Shown here: positions 44,076-51,938 of the stretch, in pieces
Numbering within the stretch: the first letter of the stretch is position 1
Layout: every line of letters starts with the position of its first letter
NCBI GenBank assembly: GCA_045805805.1
Contig: JBJMKO010000137.1
Location: forward strand, 111,227 to 175,226
Direction: 5' to 3'
DNA length: 64,000 nucleotides
From: VRUE01 sp045805805
GTDB taxonomy: Bacteria; Actinomycetota; Thermoleophilia; Solirubrobacterales; 70-9
The notes under the pieces: generated by a model
What the model was told of the DNA's origin: nothing
Seen by the model: the letters and a program-made list of their open reading frames with translations, nothing else
Database searches by the model: none
Translations under genes and position numbers: made by a program

Positions 44076-44555
44076 GTGCGGCCTGACCCGAATGCCGCCC
44101 TCCGCGACCTCGTCGCGATCCTGCGCGATGAGGAGACACCTATCTCCCAGCACGTCGTTGGATCGGCCGAGGAGCCGGTCCTCGGCCTGCTCGCGGCCGC
44201 CGGCCCTCGTGCCGCAGCCGCGCCGGCCGCGTACGCGCTCCTCTTCGAGACAGTCCGCGAGGGCTACCTGCTGCATTACGGGGAGCCGCGCTTGCTGCGT
44301 GGCCACGACGACGACCTCGCCCTGCTCGCCGGCGACTACCTCTACGCGCTCGGCCTCGAGCGCCTCGCCGCCCTCGGCGACGCTGAGGCCATTGCCGTGC
44401 TGGCCGAGTTGATCGGCCGCTCCGCCCAGCTTCACGCCGAGGGACGCGAGGACGAGGCCCCGGAGCTTTGGCGCACCGCCGCGCTCGCGATCGGCGGCGA
44501 GGGCCGCGACGACCGCGAGTCAATAGACTCCACACTTCCTGAGGCAAGCTGTTGA
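44076..44555 (+). CDS. Small all-helical protein, unknown
   Basis: 159 aa from GTG 44076 with a perfect AGGAGG five bases upstream. Predicted almost entirely helical and Ala/Leu/Glu-rich, no membrane segment. The segment LLAGDYLYALGLERLAALGD resembles the helix of prenyl-synthase-like folds (the LxxGDxLxxxA motif), but no DDxxD is present. It could be a helper subunit of the polyprenyl diphosphate synthase encoded at 47542-48507, or an assembly factor for the cytochrome complex encoded next; both are guesses. The stop overlaps the qcrA start (TTGA). Confidence 0.65.
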   Translation: MRPDPNAALRDLVAILRDEETPISQHVVGSAEEPVLGLLAAAGPRAAAAPAAYALLFETVREGYLLHYGEPRLLRGHDDDLALLAGDYLYALGLERLAALGDAEAIAVLAELIGRSAQLHAEGREDEAPELWRTAALAIGGEGRDDRESIDSTLPEASC

Positions 44556-45232
44556 GCGACGAAGCGGACAAGCAGAACGGAGCCGAGGCGGCTGGGCGGC
44601 CAGAACGCCCGCAGCCTGAGCCACCCGGTTACTTCGAGGGCGAGTCGATGACGCGCCGTCGCGCCTTCACGGTCGCCGTGCAGGGCCTCGGCGGCGTTGC
44701 CGGCGCCGCGATCGCCCTGCCCGCGGTGGGCTTCGCCCTGGCGCCGATCTTCCACCGCGGCAAGGAGCGCTGGGAGGCGGTCGGCCCGGTCAGCGATTTC
44801 GTCGAAGACACCTATCGTCAGGTCGTCTTCACGGAAACAGAGTCGATCGGCGATGCCGGCAAGACCACCGCTTACGTACGCCGCAGCTCCAAGCAGCTCG
44901 GCGAGGAACCCGGGCAGTTCGTTGCCGTCTCCAATCGCTGCGCCCACCTTGGCTGCCCGGTCCGCTTTGTCGAGGCCGCCGGCAACTTCATCTGCCCCTG
45001 CCACGGCGGCGTCTACGACTTCCAGGGAAAACGGATCGGCGGCCCGCCGGTGCGCCCGCTCGACCACTTCCAGGCCCGGGTACGCAACGGCCAGGTCGAG
45101 GTCGGCCCCCGCTACAGCGTCACCTCGCAGCTCGAGCCGGTGCGCGCCCGCGACCCCGGCGAGTTCACCGGCGGGATCTGGGAATATCTCTACCCGCCGC
45201 GTCCGTCCACTTTCCCGCCCCCGAGCAGCTGA
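44552..45232 (+). CDS. qcrA: Rieske iron-sulfur subunit of quinol:cytochrome c reductase
   Basis: 226 aa from TTG 44552. A cytoplasmic N-terminus is followed by a Tat-like MTRRRAFTVAVQ and one membrane helix (GLGGVAGAAIALPAVGFALAP). The Rieske domain has both cluster-binding boxes, CAHLGCPV and CPCHGGVYD, about 20 residues apart. It carries electrons from menaquinol to cytochrome c. First gene of a three-gene complex, with tatA/tatC about 4 kb downstream to export it. Confidence 0.96.
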   Translation: MSDEADKQNGAEAAGRPERPQPEPPGYFEGESMTRRRAFTVAVQGLGGVAGAAIALPAVGFALAPIFHRGKERWEAVGPVSDFVEDTYRQVVFTETESIGDAGKTTAYVRRSSKQLGEEPGQFVAVSNRCAHLGCPVRFVEAAGNFICPCHGGVYDFQGKRIGGPPVRPLDHFQARVRNGQVEVGPRYSVTSQLEPVRARDPGEFTGGIWEYLYPPRPSTFPPPSS

Positions 45233-45244
45233 GGCTAGGCGACG

Positions 45245-46135
45245 ATGAAGCTCGACTCCCTGATCCCCGCGCCGCTCCGCAAGCCGGCCAAGCCAGGCGA
45301 GGGCAACGGCGCCAAGGGCCCGGCTCCGGCAGACCTGAAGACGTCCCCGCCGGAGCGCCCGTCCGACTCGCAGCGCCTCAAAGAGCGCGCGGTCGAGGCC
45401 CCGGCCGACGTGCTTGCCTGGCTCGACCAGCGCACCGCCGCCTCGGGGTTCCTCACCGGGATGCTCTACCGCAAGGTGCCGAAGGGGACCAACTGGTTCT
45501 ACACGCTCGGCTCGGCCACCCTGATTGCCTTTGTCGCGCAGGCGATCACCGGCGTCTTCCTGGCGATGTTCTACACGCCGTCGACGACTCAGGCCTACGC
45601 CTCGATCGCCCACATCAACAACGACGTCTTCCTCGGCCAGCTCGTCCACGGGATGCACAAGTGGGGCTCGAGCGTGATGGTCATCCTGATCTTCCTCCAC
45701 ATGGGCCGCACCTTCTTCTTCGGCGCCTACAAGTACCCGCGCGAGCTCAACTGGGTGATCGGCGTCGTGCTGCTGATCCTGACTATGACGATGGCCTTCA
45801 CCGGCTACCTGCTGCCCTTCGACCAGCGCTCCTTCTGGGCCTCGGTCGTCGGCATCAACATCAACGGCACCGGGCCCGTCGTCGGCCCCTACCTGAGCGA
45901 TTTCCTGCGAGCCGGCCCGGAGCTGGGAGCGACGACCCTGTCGCGCTTCTACGCGATCCACATGCTGCTCGTCCCCGGCGCGATCATCGCCCTGATCGGC
46001 GCCCACATGTACCTGGTGGTCAAGCTCGGCACGACCGCGCCGCCCTGGCTGAAAGCGGAAAAGCCGAAGGGCGCGGCACCGGTGTCCCAGCTCGACGCGG
46101 GCGTCGAGGGCAACGGAGCGGAGCCGACCTCATGA
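45245..46135 (+). CDS. qcrB: Cytochrome b (N-terminal, b6-type) subunit
   Basis: 296 aa. After a roughly 60-residue soluble N-terminus come four membrane helices with the bis-heme histidines: LVHGMHKWGSSVM, FLHMGRTFFFGAY, FYAIHMLLVPG and LIGAHMYLVV. GYLLPFDQRSFWA is the quinol-site loop region. The length corresponds to cytochrome b6 (helices A-D) only; the remaining helices are in the next gene, whose ATG overlaps this stop. Typical Mycobacterium/Streptomyces QcrB is instead one long chain. Confidence 0.94.
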   Translation: MKLDSLIPAPLRKPAKPGEGNGAKGPAPADLKTSPPERPSDSQRLKERAVEAPADVLAWLDQRTAASGFLTGMLYRKVPKGTNWFYTLGSATLIAFVAQAITGVFLAMFYTPSTTQAYASIAHINNDVFLGQLVHGMHKWGSSVMVILIFLHMGRTFFFGAYKYPRELNWVIGVVLLILTMTMAFTGYLLPFDQRSFWASVVGININGTGPVVGPYLSDFLRAGPELGATTLSRFYAIHMLLVPGAIIALIGAHMYLVVKLGTTAPPWLKAEKPKGAAPVSQLDAGVEGNGAEPTS

Positions 46136-46833
46136 AGCCCGCCGACAAGCAGGCGTACCTCGAGGAGTACGAGCTGCTGAAGAAGAAGGGCAAGCCCTTC
46201 TTTCCCTACGCGGTGCTGAAGGACTCGGCGATGATGCTGATCGTCGTCGGGGTGATCATCTTGATGTCGGTTGTGCTCGGCGCCGAGCAGGGGCCCAAGG
46301 CGGACCCGACCTCGACGACCTACGTGCCGCGCCCCGAGTGGTACTTCTTCTTCCTCTTCGAGCTCCTGCGCGTGATCAAGCCGCCGGAGCTGGTCCCGCT
46401 CGCGACGATCGGCATTCCGACGATCTGCATGGTGCTGCTGCTCCTGCTGCCGTTCTACGATCGTGGCCCCGAGCGCAACCCGATCCGCCGCCCGATCGCC
46501 ACCACCGCGGGCTGCCTGACCATCGTCGCGATGGCCTACCTCTCCTACCTCGGCGCCACCGGCGGCTCGCCGACCGAGATCGAGATGAAGGTCGCGCCGC
46601 GCTACGAGGCCGGCAAGGAGATCGTCGCCGGCTCCGGCTGCCTCGCCTGCCACAAGCTCGGCGAGAACGGCAACAACGGGCCGGGTCCGGAACTGACCCA
46701 CATCGCCCAGCGGGTCCCCCGCGCCGCGATCATCCGCTCGGTGGAGATAGGCCCCGGTGAAATGCCCTCCTTCCGAGACCTGCCGCCCAAGAAGCTCGAC
46801 GAGCTCGCCGATTTCCTCTCCTCACTCGACTAA
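46132..46833 (+). CDS. qcrC: Subunit IV-like cytochrome b C-terminal half fused to cytochrome c
   Basis: 233 aa from ATG 46132. The N-terminal part matches subunit IV of b6f-like complexes: FFPYAVLKDSAMM, the PEWYFFFLFELLR motif (quinol-oxidation PEWY) and three membrane helices. The last 85 residues are a c-type cytochrome with one heme site CLACH and an axial Met in GEMPSFRDL. This fusion is known from Firmicutes QcrC. The stop is followed 43 bp later by the methyltransferase ATG. Confidence 0.94.
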   Translation: MKPADKQAYLEEYELLKKKGKPFFPYAVLKDSAMMLIVVGVIILMSVVLGAEQGPKADPTSTTYVPRPEWYFFFLFELLRVIKPPELVPLATIGIPTICMVLLLLLPFYDRGPERNPIRRPIATTAGCLTIVAMAYLSYLGATGGSPTEIEMKVAPRYEAGKEIVAGSGCLACHKLGENGNNGPGPELTHIAQRVPRAAIIRSVEIGPGEMPSFRDLPPKKLDELADFLSSLD

Positions 46834-46876
46834 GCCCTCCCGGGACTCGGCCCAGTTCGCGGGGCAGGTCAACCGC

Positions 46877-47545
46877 ATGTTCGACCGCGTCGCGAGCCGC
46901 TACGACGCGCTCAACTCGGTGATGACCGCGGGCCTGCACCATCGCTGGCGCGAGCGCGCTGCGGATCGCGCGGCCCTCCGGCCCGGAGACTCCGCCCTCG
47001 ACGTCTGCTGCGGCACCGGGGACCTGGCGCTCGAGCTGGCGCGCCGAGTGGCCCCGGGCGGGAACGTGGTCGGCTGTGACTTCTCCGAGCCGATGCTGGA
47101 TTTGGCGCGAGAGAAGGCGAGCGCCCGGGGGGCCCTGGGGGCCCGTTTCGAGTGGGCCGACGCGCTCAGCCTTCCCTACGACGCCGGCCGCTTCGACGCG
47201 GTCACCGTCGGCTTCGGCGTCCGCAACCTCGCCGACCTCGATCGCGGGCTGCGCGAGATGGCACGGGTCCTGCGCCCGGGCGGGCGCTTGGTCGTGCTCG
47301 AGATCACCCAGCCGACCCGCCCGCCGCTCTCGACCTTCTTCTCTCTCTGGTTCGACCGGATCGTGCCACTGCTCGGCTCCCTCTCCGAGGAGTCGGAGGC
47401 CTACTCCTACCTGCCCGAGTCGGTGCGCAGCTTCCCGGGACCGAGGCGCCTGGCGGAGACGATGGACGCCGCCGGCCTGGAGCAGATCCGCTGGACCGTG
47501 CTCGCCGGGGGGATCATCGCGATCCACAGCGGCGTCCTCGGGTGA
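46877..47545 (+). CDS. menG: Demethylmenaquinone/ubiquinone methyltransferase (UbiE/MenG)
   Basis: 222-aa SAM methyltransferase for the last step of menaquinone synthesis. From ATG 46877: MFDRVASRYDALNSVM, SAM loop ALDVCCGTGDLALELA, VTVGFGVRNLADLDRGLREM (family GFGxRN) and RVLRPGGRLVVLE. The ATG may be a few residues late, since homologues have a short N-terminal extension, but no earlier in-frame start fits outside the upstream gene. Sits between the quinol-oxidising complex and a prenyl synthase, in keeping with quinone metabolism. Confidence 0.94.
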   Translation: MFDRVASRYDALNSVMTAGLHHRWRERAADRAALRPGDSALDVCCGTGDLALELARRVAPGGNVVGCDFSEPMLDLAREKASARGALGARFEWADALSLPYDAGRFDAVTVGFGVRNLADLDRGLREMARVLRPGGRLVVLEITQPTRPPLSTFFSLWFDRIVPLLGSLSEESEAYSYLPESVRSFPGPRRLAETMDAAGLEQIRWTVLAGGIIAIHSGVLG

Positions 47546-48507
47546 CCCGCCGCTCGGCCGTACCGCCGCCCGTCACCGCGGTTCTCGACGCTTCGAGCCG
47601 CTGGTTGCCGCAGAGGCTCGGCCGAGTGGAGGAGATGCTGCGCGAGCAGAGCCGGGGACACGGCGAGCTCCTCGACGAGCACGCCGAGGCGACGTTGGCC
47701 GCGGGCGGCAAGCGCCTGCGGCCGCTTCTGGTGCTGCTCTGCGCCGGGGCGGACGGCGGTGAGGAGGCGGTGCGGGCGGCCGCCGCGATCGAGCTGGTGC
47801 ACATGGCCACGCTGGTCCACGACGATGTCCTCGACGACGCTTCGCTGCGCCGCGGCCGACCGACCGTCACCGCCTCGGCGGGGCGCGATCGGGCGCTGGC
47901 TGTCGGCGACCTGCTCTTCTCCCGCGCCTTCGCCCTGCTCGCTGAGCACGGCGACACACACTCCGTCGTCCTGCTCGCCAAAGCTTCCGTTGGACTGGCC
48001 CGCGGCGAGCTGGCGCAGCGTCGCGACGCATTCGACACCGGGATCTCCGAGCAGCGCTACCTCGATCGCTGCCGTCTCAAGACCGCAAAGCTGTTCGAGT
48101 GCGCCTGCCGGCTGGGCCGCGACGTCGATGCGCTCGGCGCCTTCGGCGCCGAGATCGGGCTCGCGTTCCAGCTTCTCGACGACGTCCTCGACGTCTCCGG
48201 GCCGCCGGAGCGCACTGGCAAGGCGCGCGGAACCGACCTACTCGACGGGACGGTGACCCTGCCGCTGATCGCCGCCGCCGAGATAGAGCCGGAGATTCTG
48301 GACCTAGACCTGCTTGCCCTCGATGCCGCCGCCGCCGAGGCGCTCTGCGATCGCATTGCCGCTACCGGGGCCCTGGAGCAGGTCCGATCGCGCGCCCTGG
48401 CGATGGTGGCGATGGCGAAGGCCGAGCTCGAGTCCGCCGACTTCGACCCGGAGCAGCGCCAGCTACTCAACCTCGTCGCCGACGGCGTCGTGCAGCGTTA
48501 CTCCTAG
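47542..48507 (+). CDS. Polyprenyl (e.g. heptaprenyl) diphosphate synthase
   Basis: 321 aa from GTG 47542, overlapping the menG stop (GTGA). Trans-prenyltransferase motifs: AAGGKRLRPLLVLL, first Asp-rich motif LVHDDVLDDASLRRGRPT, second FQLLDDVLDV, and ARGTDLLDGTVTLPLI. It likely makes the menaquinone side-chain precursor; chain length cannot be told from the sequence. Converges with the zinc-ribbon gene. Confidence 0.93.
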   Translation: MTRRSAVPPPVTAVLDASSRWLPQRLGRVEEMLREQSRGHGELLDEHAEATLAAGGKRLRPLLVLLCAGADGGEEAVRAAAAIELVHMATLVHDDVLDDASLRRGRPTVTASAGRDRALAVGDLLFSRAFALLAEHGDTHSVVLLAKASVGLARGELAQRRDAFDTGISEQRYLDRCRLKTAKLFECACRLGRDVDALGAFGAEIGLAFQLLDDVLDVSGPPERTGKARGTDLLDGTVTLPLIAAAEIEPEILDLDLLALDAAAAEALCDRIAATGALEQVRSRALAMVAMAKAELESADFDPEQRQLLNLVADGVVQRYS

Positions 48508-48516
48508 CCGAAACGT

Positions 48517-48544
48517 GAGGGGGATGGCTCGAGGCCACGCCCTC
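48517..48544. terminator. Weak bidirectional hairpin between convergent genes
   Basis: GAGGG-ggat-GGC / GCC-acg-CCCTC around loop TCGAG forms a stem with an internal loop in the 37-bp convergent gap. No T-tract, so support for termination is modest. Confidence 0.4.
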
Positions 48545-48877
48545 CTAGCGGAAGTCGTCAGCGGTGATCAGGTCGGCGGCCAGGGCGGCGCTGAAGGTGT
48601 CGGCGACGAACTGCATGTTCTCGTGCTCGAGCGCTTTCAGCACCTCGCTCAGCGCCCGGGTGCCGAGGTCGAGATCCTCGTCGAACGCGTCGATCTCCGT
48701 TTCACCATGAACCCTGTCGCAGTGCCACTCGCACTCGGGGCAGCGACGCCAGAGGCGCCAGTGACCGCGATCGCCGGCCTGCTCCCAGCAGGTCGGCTGT
48801 ACAAGTCGCGACGCACAGCGCGGACAGACGTGGAGTCCCGCAGTGGTCTTTGTCTGGCTGGCGCCCGCGTCTCGCAT
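48545..48877 (-). CDS. Zinc-ribbon protein, unknown
   Basis: 110 aa from ATG 48877. Two CxxC pairs, CPRCASRL and CPECEW, about 30 residues apart, flank LVQPTCWEQAGDRGHWRLWRR, consistent with a zinc ribbon; the rest is helical and acidic (EIDAFDEDLDLGTRALSEVLKALEHENM). Similar short proteins seem widespread in actinobacteria, but I cannot name a function. Bases 48878-49016 hold the divergent promoters of this gene and tatA. Confidence 0.7.
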   Translation of the reverse strand: MRDAGASQTKTTAGLHVCPRCASRLVQPTCWEQAGDRGHWRLWRRCPECEWHCDRVHGETEIDAFDEDLDLGTRALSEVLKALEHENMQFVADTFSAALAADLITADDFR

Positions 48878-49016
48878 ATATGACCTATCGAACCCGCGAG
48901 AAAGCGACTTAATCCGCACTTTTACGCGCGGTCCCAAGAAAATCCCACTATCGGGTAGTCCGTTCACCCAATTCGCCTTGATCTCGGAGGCGACCCGCGG
49001 CCGTTACCATGGGTCC

Positions 49017-49271
49017 ATGCCAAGCGTCGGGCCTATGGAGCTGGCCATCGTGCTGATCATCGCCCTGATCGTCTTCGGGCCAAAACGCCTGCCGGAGCTC
49101 GGTCGCTCCCTGGGCAAAGGGATCCGCGAGTTCCGCGGCTCGGTCAGCGGCGAGGGTCACGACGAGCCGGTCGATCGCGACGAGCGCGGGCGCCACGAGG
49201 CAATCGAGCCGCCGAAGCCGCCAGCCGAGCAGGATGCCGAGGGCGAGACGGTCGCCCACGACCGCCGCTGA
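49017..49271 (+). CDS. tatA: Sec-independent translocase subunit TatA
   Basis: 84 aa: short N-terminal hydrophobic helix (MELAIVLIIALIVFGPKRLPEL, with the FGPKRLPELGRSLGKGIREF amphipathic helix that defines TatA/B) and a charged tail. It forms the pore or membrane-thinning component for export of folded proteins such as the Rieske subunit. Five bp upstream of tatC. Confidence 0.95.
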   Translation: MPSVGPMELAIVLIIALIVFGPKRLPELGRSLGKGIREFRGSVSGEGHDEPVDRDERGRHEAIEPPKPPAEQDAEGETVAHDRR

Positions 49272-49276
49272 GCGCC

Positions 49277-50047
49277 ATGGCCCGGATGAGGCCGGTCTCC
49301 CATGAGGATCGGCTCACGCTGGTCGAGCACCTCGACGAGCTGCGCACGCGGATAGTCGTCTGCCTAGTCGTTCTCGGCGTCGCCCTGGCGCTCTGCTTCT
49401 GGCAGAACCACCTGCTGCTGGAAATCGCCTCGGGCCCGCTTCCCAGCGGCCACGAGAAGCCGCTCACTTTCGGAGTCACCGAGGCCTTCACGACGACTCT
49501 CACCATCTCTGTATACGCGGCGCTGATCATCTCCCTGCCGATCCTGCTCTACCAGGGGTATGCCTATCTGCTGCCGGCCTTCAGCGACCGTGAGCGGCGC
49601 GTCATCCTGCCGATCCTGCTCGCCGTTCCGGTCCTCTTCCTCGCCGGCGTCGCCTTCGCCTACTTCGTCGTGATGCCAGCCGCGGTCAAGTTCCTGCTCG
49701 GCTTCAACGACACCCAGTTCAACGTCCAGGTCCGCGCCCGCGACTACTACAGTTTCTTCTCGACGACGCTGCTCGCCTGTGGCCTCGTGTTCCAGCTTCC
49801 CCTCGCCATCCTGGCCGTGACGAGGCTCGGCATCGTCAGCGTCGCCCAGCTCACCCGCAACCGCCGCTATGCGTATCTGGCTATCGCCGTCGCCGCCGCC
49901 GCGCTTCCCGGCGTCGATCCGATCTCGATGCTGATCGAGATGGTTCCGCTGCTACTTCTGTTCGAGTTGAGTATCTTGATCGCTCGCGCCTTTGGCACGC
50001 CGAAGGCGGCGGGAGGAATAGCAAGGCCCTCAACCCAGGAGCGGTGA
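49277..50047 (+). CDS. tatC: Sec-independent translocase subunit TatC
   Basis: 256 aa, six membrane helices, with the N-terminal LVEHLDELRTRI motif (signal-peptide binding) and FAYFVVMPAAVKFLLGF. It is the twin-arginine receptor. ATG 49277 follows tatA by 5 bp. Confidence 0.96.
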   Translation: MARMRPVSHEDRLTLVEHLDELRTRIVVCLVVLGVALALCFWQNHLLLEIASGPLPSGHEKPLTFGVTEAFTTTLTISVYAALIISLPILLYQGYAYLLPAFSDRERRVILPILLAVPVLFLAGVAFAYFVVMPAAVKFLLGFNDTQFNVQVRARDYYSFFSTTLLACGLVFQLPLAILAVTRLGIVSVAQLTRNRRYAYLAIAVAAAALPGVDPISMLIEMVPLLLLFELSILIARAFGTPKAAGGIARPSTQER

Positions 50048-50053
50048 TTCGAG

Positions 50054-50857
50054 TTGGCACAAGGCGGTGGCGAGCGACGGATGCTCTTCGACATCCGAGG
50101 ACGGCGGAGGCACGTCGTCCGGGTCGTCTACGCGATCCTCGCGCTACTGATGGGCGCCAGCCTCTTCCTTGTAGTCGGCCCGTTCAACCTCGGCGATCTG
50201 GCCGGGAACAGCGGCAGCACCAACGCCAGCCAGGTCCTCAACGAACAGGCCAAACGGATCGAACTCAAGCTGCGCACCGAACCGGATAACGAAGATCTGC
50301 TGGCCGCTCTCACCCGCTCCAGGATCGCGGCGGGCAACGCGCTCACCGAAGTCAGTCCAGAAACCGGCGCGAAGATACTCGCTCCGGAAGGGCAGCAGGA
50401 GTTCGAACAGGCCGCGGCGACATGGCACCGCTATCTCAAGCAGGCCAACTCGGTCAGTGCATCGATCGCGCCGCTCATGGCAAGCGCGTTCTTCACCCTC
50501 GCGGAAACGTCTTCAGGGCTCGAAGACGCGGAAAAGAACGTCGCCGAAGCGGCAGCCGCCCAGACCCTCGCCGCCGAAGCGCGCCCGACCATCAACTCGC
50601 TCAGCACCCTGGCGACCTACCAGTACTTCGCGGGTAACTTCAAAGCCGGCGACGAGGCGGCGAGGAAGGCGGAAGCCAAGTCCTCTAATTCGGAAGCCAA
50701 GGAAGTGAAGAAGAAAATGGCCCAGTACCGCGCCCAGGGCAAAGCCTTTGAAAAACAGAAGCAGGAATTCGCCAAACAGGAAAGGGAACAGGGCAAAGAA
50801 TCCCTGCAGAAACCCTTCAGCGGCCTGGGCGGCACCACCGGTTCCCTCGGCGAATAG
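50054..50857 (+). CDS. Membrane-anchored helical repeat (TPR-like) protein, unknown
   Basis: 267 aa from TTG 50054, 6 bp after tatC. A basic N-terminus (RRMLFDIRGRRRHVVR) precedes one membrane helix (VVYAILALLMGASLFLVVG). The exported part consists of paired helices with Ala/Glu/Leu patterns like TPR units (ELKLRTEPDNEDLLAALTRSRIAAG and LATYQYFAGNFKAGDEAARKAEAKS), ending in a Lys/Gln-rich coil and a Gly tail. No family name is supported. Bases 50858-50953 hold nothing I recognise. Confidence 0.7.
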   Translation: MAQGGGERRMLFDIRGRRRHVVRVVYAILALLMGASLFLVVGPFNLGDLAGNSGSTNASQVLNEQAKRIELKLRTEPDNEDLLAALTRSRIAAGNALTEVSPETGAKILAPEGQQEFEQAAATWHRYLKQANSVSASIAPLMASAFFTLAETSSGLEDAEKNVAEAAAAQTLAAEARPTINSLSTLATYQYFAGNFKAGDEAARKAEAKSSNSEAKEVKKKMAQYRAQGKAFEKQKQEFAKQEREQGKESLQKPFSGLGGTTGSLGE

Positions 50858-50953
50858 GGCGATCAGTCCGTGGCGGAACAATGCCCCGCATTCATCGCCA
50901 AGGGCCGCTGGCGACGTCTGGGCAGTGTTCCCCAGGGCTTGAGGTGGTCGCGA

Positions 50954-51027
50954 TGGGCCGCGAAGGACTCGAACCTTCAACCTTGAGCTTAAGAGGCTCC
51001 TGCTCTAACCAGTTGAGCTAGCGGCCC
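50954..51027 (-). tRNA. tRNA-Lys (CTT)
   Basis: 74-nt cloverleaf on the minus strand: acceptor GGGCCGC/GCGGCCC, D-stem GCTC/GAGC with AACTGGTTA loop, anticodon loop CTCTTAA with anticodon CTT, T-arm GAAGG-TTCGAGT-CCTTC, discriminator A; no encoded CCA. The first pair of the anticodon stem is a G-A mismatch. Confidence 0.93.
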
Positions 51028-51057
51028 GCGGCGGGCAATTATAGGAAGACTGGGTTG

Positions 51058-51810
51058 CTAACGAGGGGTGCAGGCCTTTTCGACGCTACCGGAGAGGAAG
51101 ATGCCTTCGACGAAGGTGAATTGGCCGTGGGTGCTGAGGACGTTGTGTCGGCAGCGAGCCGAGATGTAGCTGCGCTTGCTGCCCTGGAATCGGTAGCGGC
51201 GGTCGATGTTGACGTCGAGATGCGTCAGGGAGCCGCGGCCTGCCGCGATAGGCGGGATCTCGACCGTGGCTCGGTAGCGGAAGGCGCCCGCCCGGCGTTC
51301 GATCGGGACCGTGATGACGAAGTTCTGGGTGCCGGGCACCGTCGTGCGGGCGTGGAAGATCGCCGTCGGGTCGCCTTCCAGCGGCGGCCCGTTGAAGATC
51401 GTCAGCAGCGAACTGGCGTAGACCGGCGAACCGCCCTCCGTCGCGATCAGGGCCCCGATGTGGCCGGTGCCGACGATCGCCCGCGGGCACCCTTCGCGCG
51501 CTTCCTGCGGCGTTGATTCCTCGAGCAGCGAGGGATCGCAGGTCGCCAGGCCCCGTGTGCCGAGCCGCCCGTCCCGGTCGAACTCGATCACCGCCCGCTG
51601 CAGGGCGGGGGGAACGCTGCCGCCGACCGGCTTCATGTTGATAAAGCCCTTGAAGCCGATCGGCGAGTAGGAGTCGCGCGGCAGGGTGCGCGGTGTAAAT
51701 CCCCCATCGATCGCCAGCGACAGGTTTCCGAAGAAGAGGTACTCGGCGTGGGCACCGCTGGCAAAAAGCGCGCAAGCAATCAGCACTCCGGATGCAAGAA
51801 GTCGCTTCAA
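51058..51810 (-). CDS. Secreted protein, paralogue of 55230-56018
   Basis: 250 aa with a clear signal peptide (KRLLASGVLIACALFASGAHA). The mature part has conserved Cys and motifs shared with the protein at 55230-56018: RAVIEFDR-D, LATCDPSLL, the EA-EGCP-A-VGTG segment, LTIFNGPP, IPPIAAGRGSLTHLDVNI and RSYISARC. Probably beta-rich. Start TTG 51810. It diverges from the MMPL exporter gene across 128 bp (51811-51938), which contains an AT-rich promoter-like stretch. No family name is known to me; linkage to MMPL/Mce genes suggests an envelope lipid role. Confidence 0.75.
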   Translation of the reverse strand: MKRLLASGVLIACALFASGAHAEYLFFGNLSLAIDGGFTPRTLPRDSYSPIGFKGFINMKPVGGSVPPALQRAVIEFDRDGRLGTRGLATCDPSLLEESTPQEAREGCPRAIVGTGHIGALIATEGGSPVYASSLLTIFNGPPLEGDPTAIFHARTTVPGTQNFVITVPIERRAGAFRYRATVEIPPIAAGRGSLTHLDVNIDRRYRFQGSKRSYISARCRHNVLSTHGQFTFVEGIFLSGSVEKACTPR

Positions 51811-51938
51811 TTCCCTCCCAGGGAAAGGCTAGCGCTCCAGGCAACTCGGCAAGGCCAGTAAAAGACTGCTGGTTTTCTTAACAGAGCCTTTGAGAACTTT
51901 TCAGCCGTTCCATCGGCTGGACCGCCAAACTACGGCGT

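Noticed and set aside
48843..49271. Longer tatA starting at 48843
   Set aside because: The extra residues are not TatA-like and overlap the 5' end of the divergent zinc-ribbon gene; ATG 49017 gives the family N-terminus.
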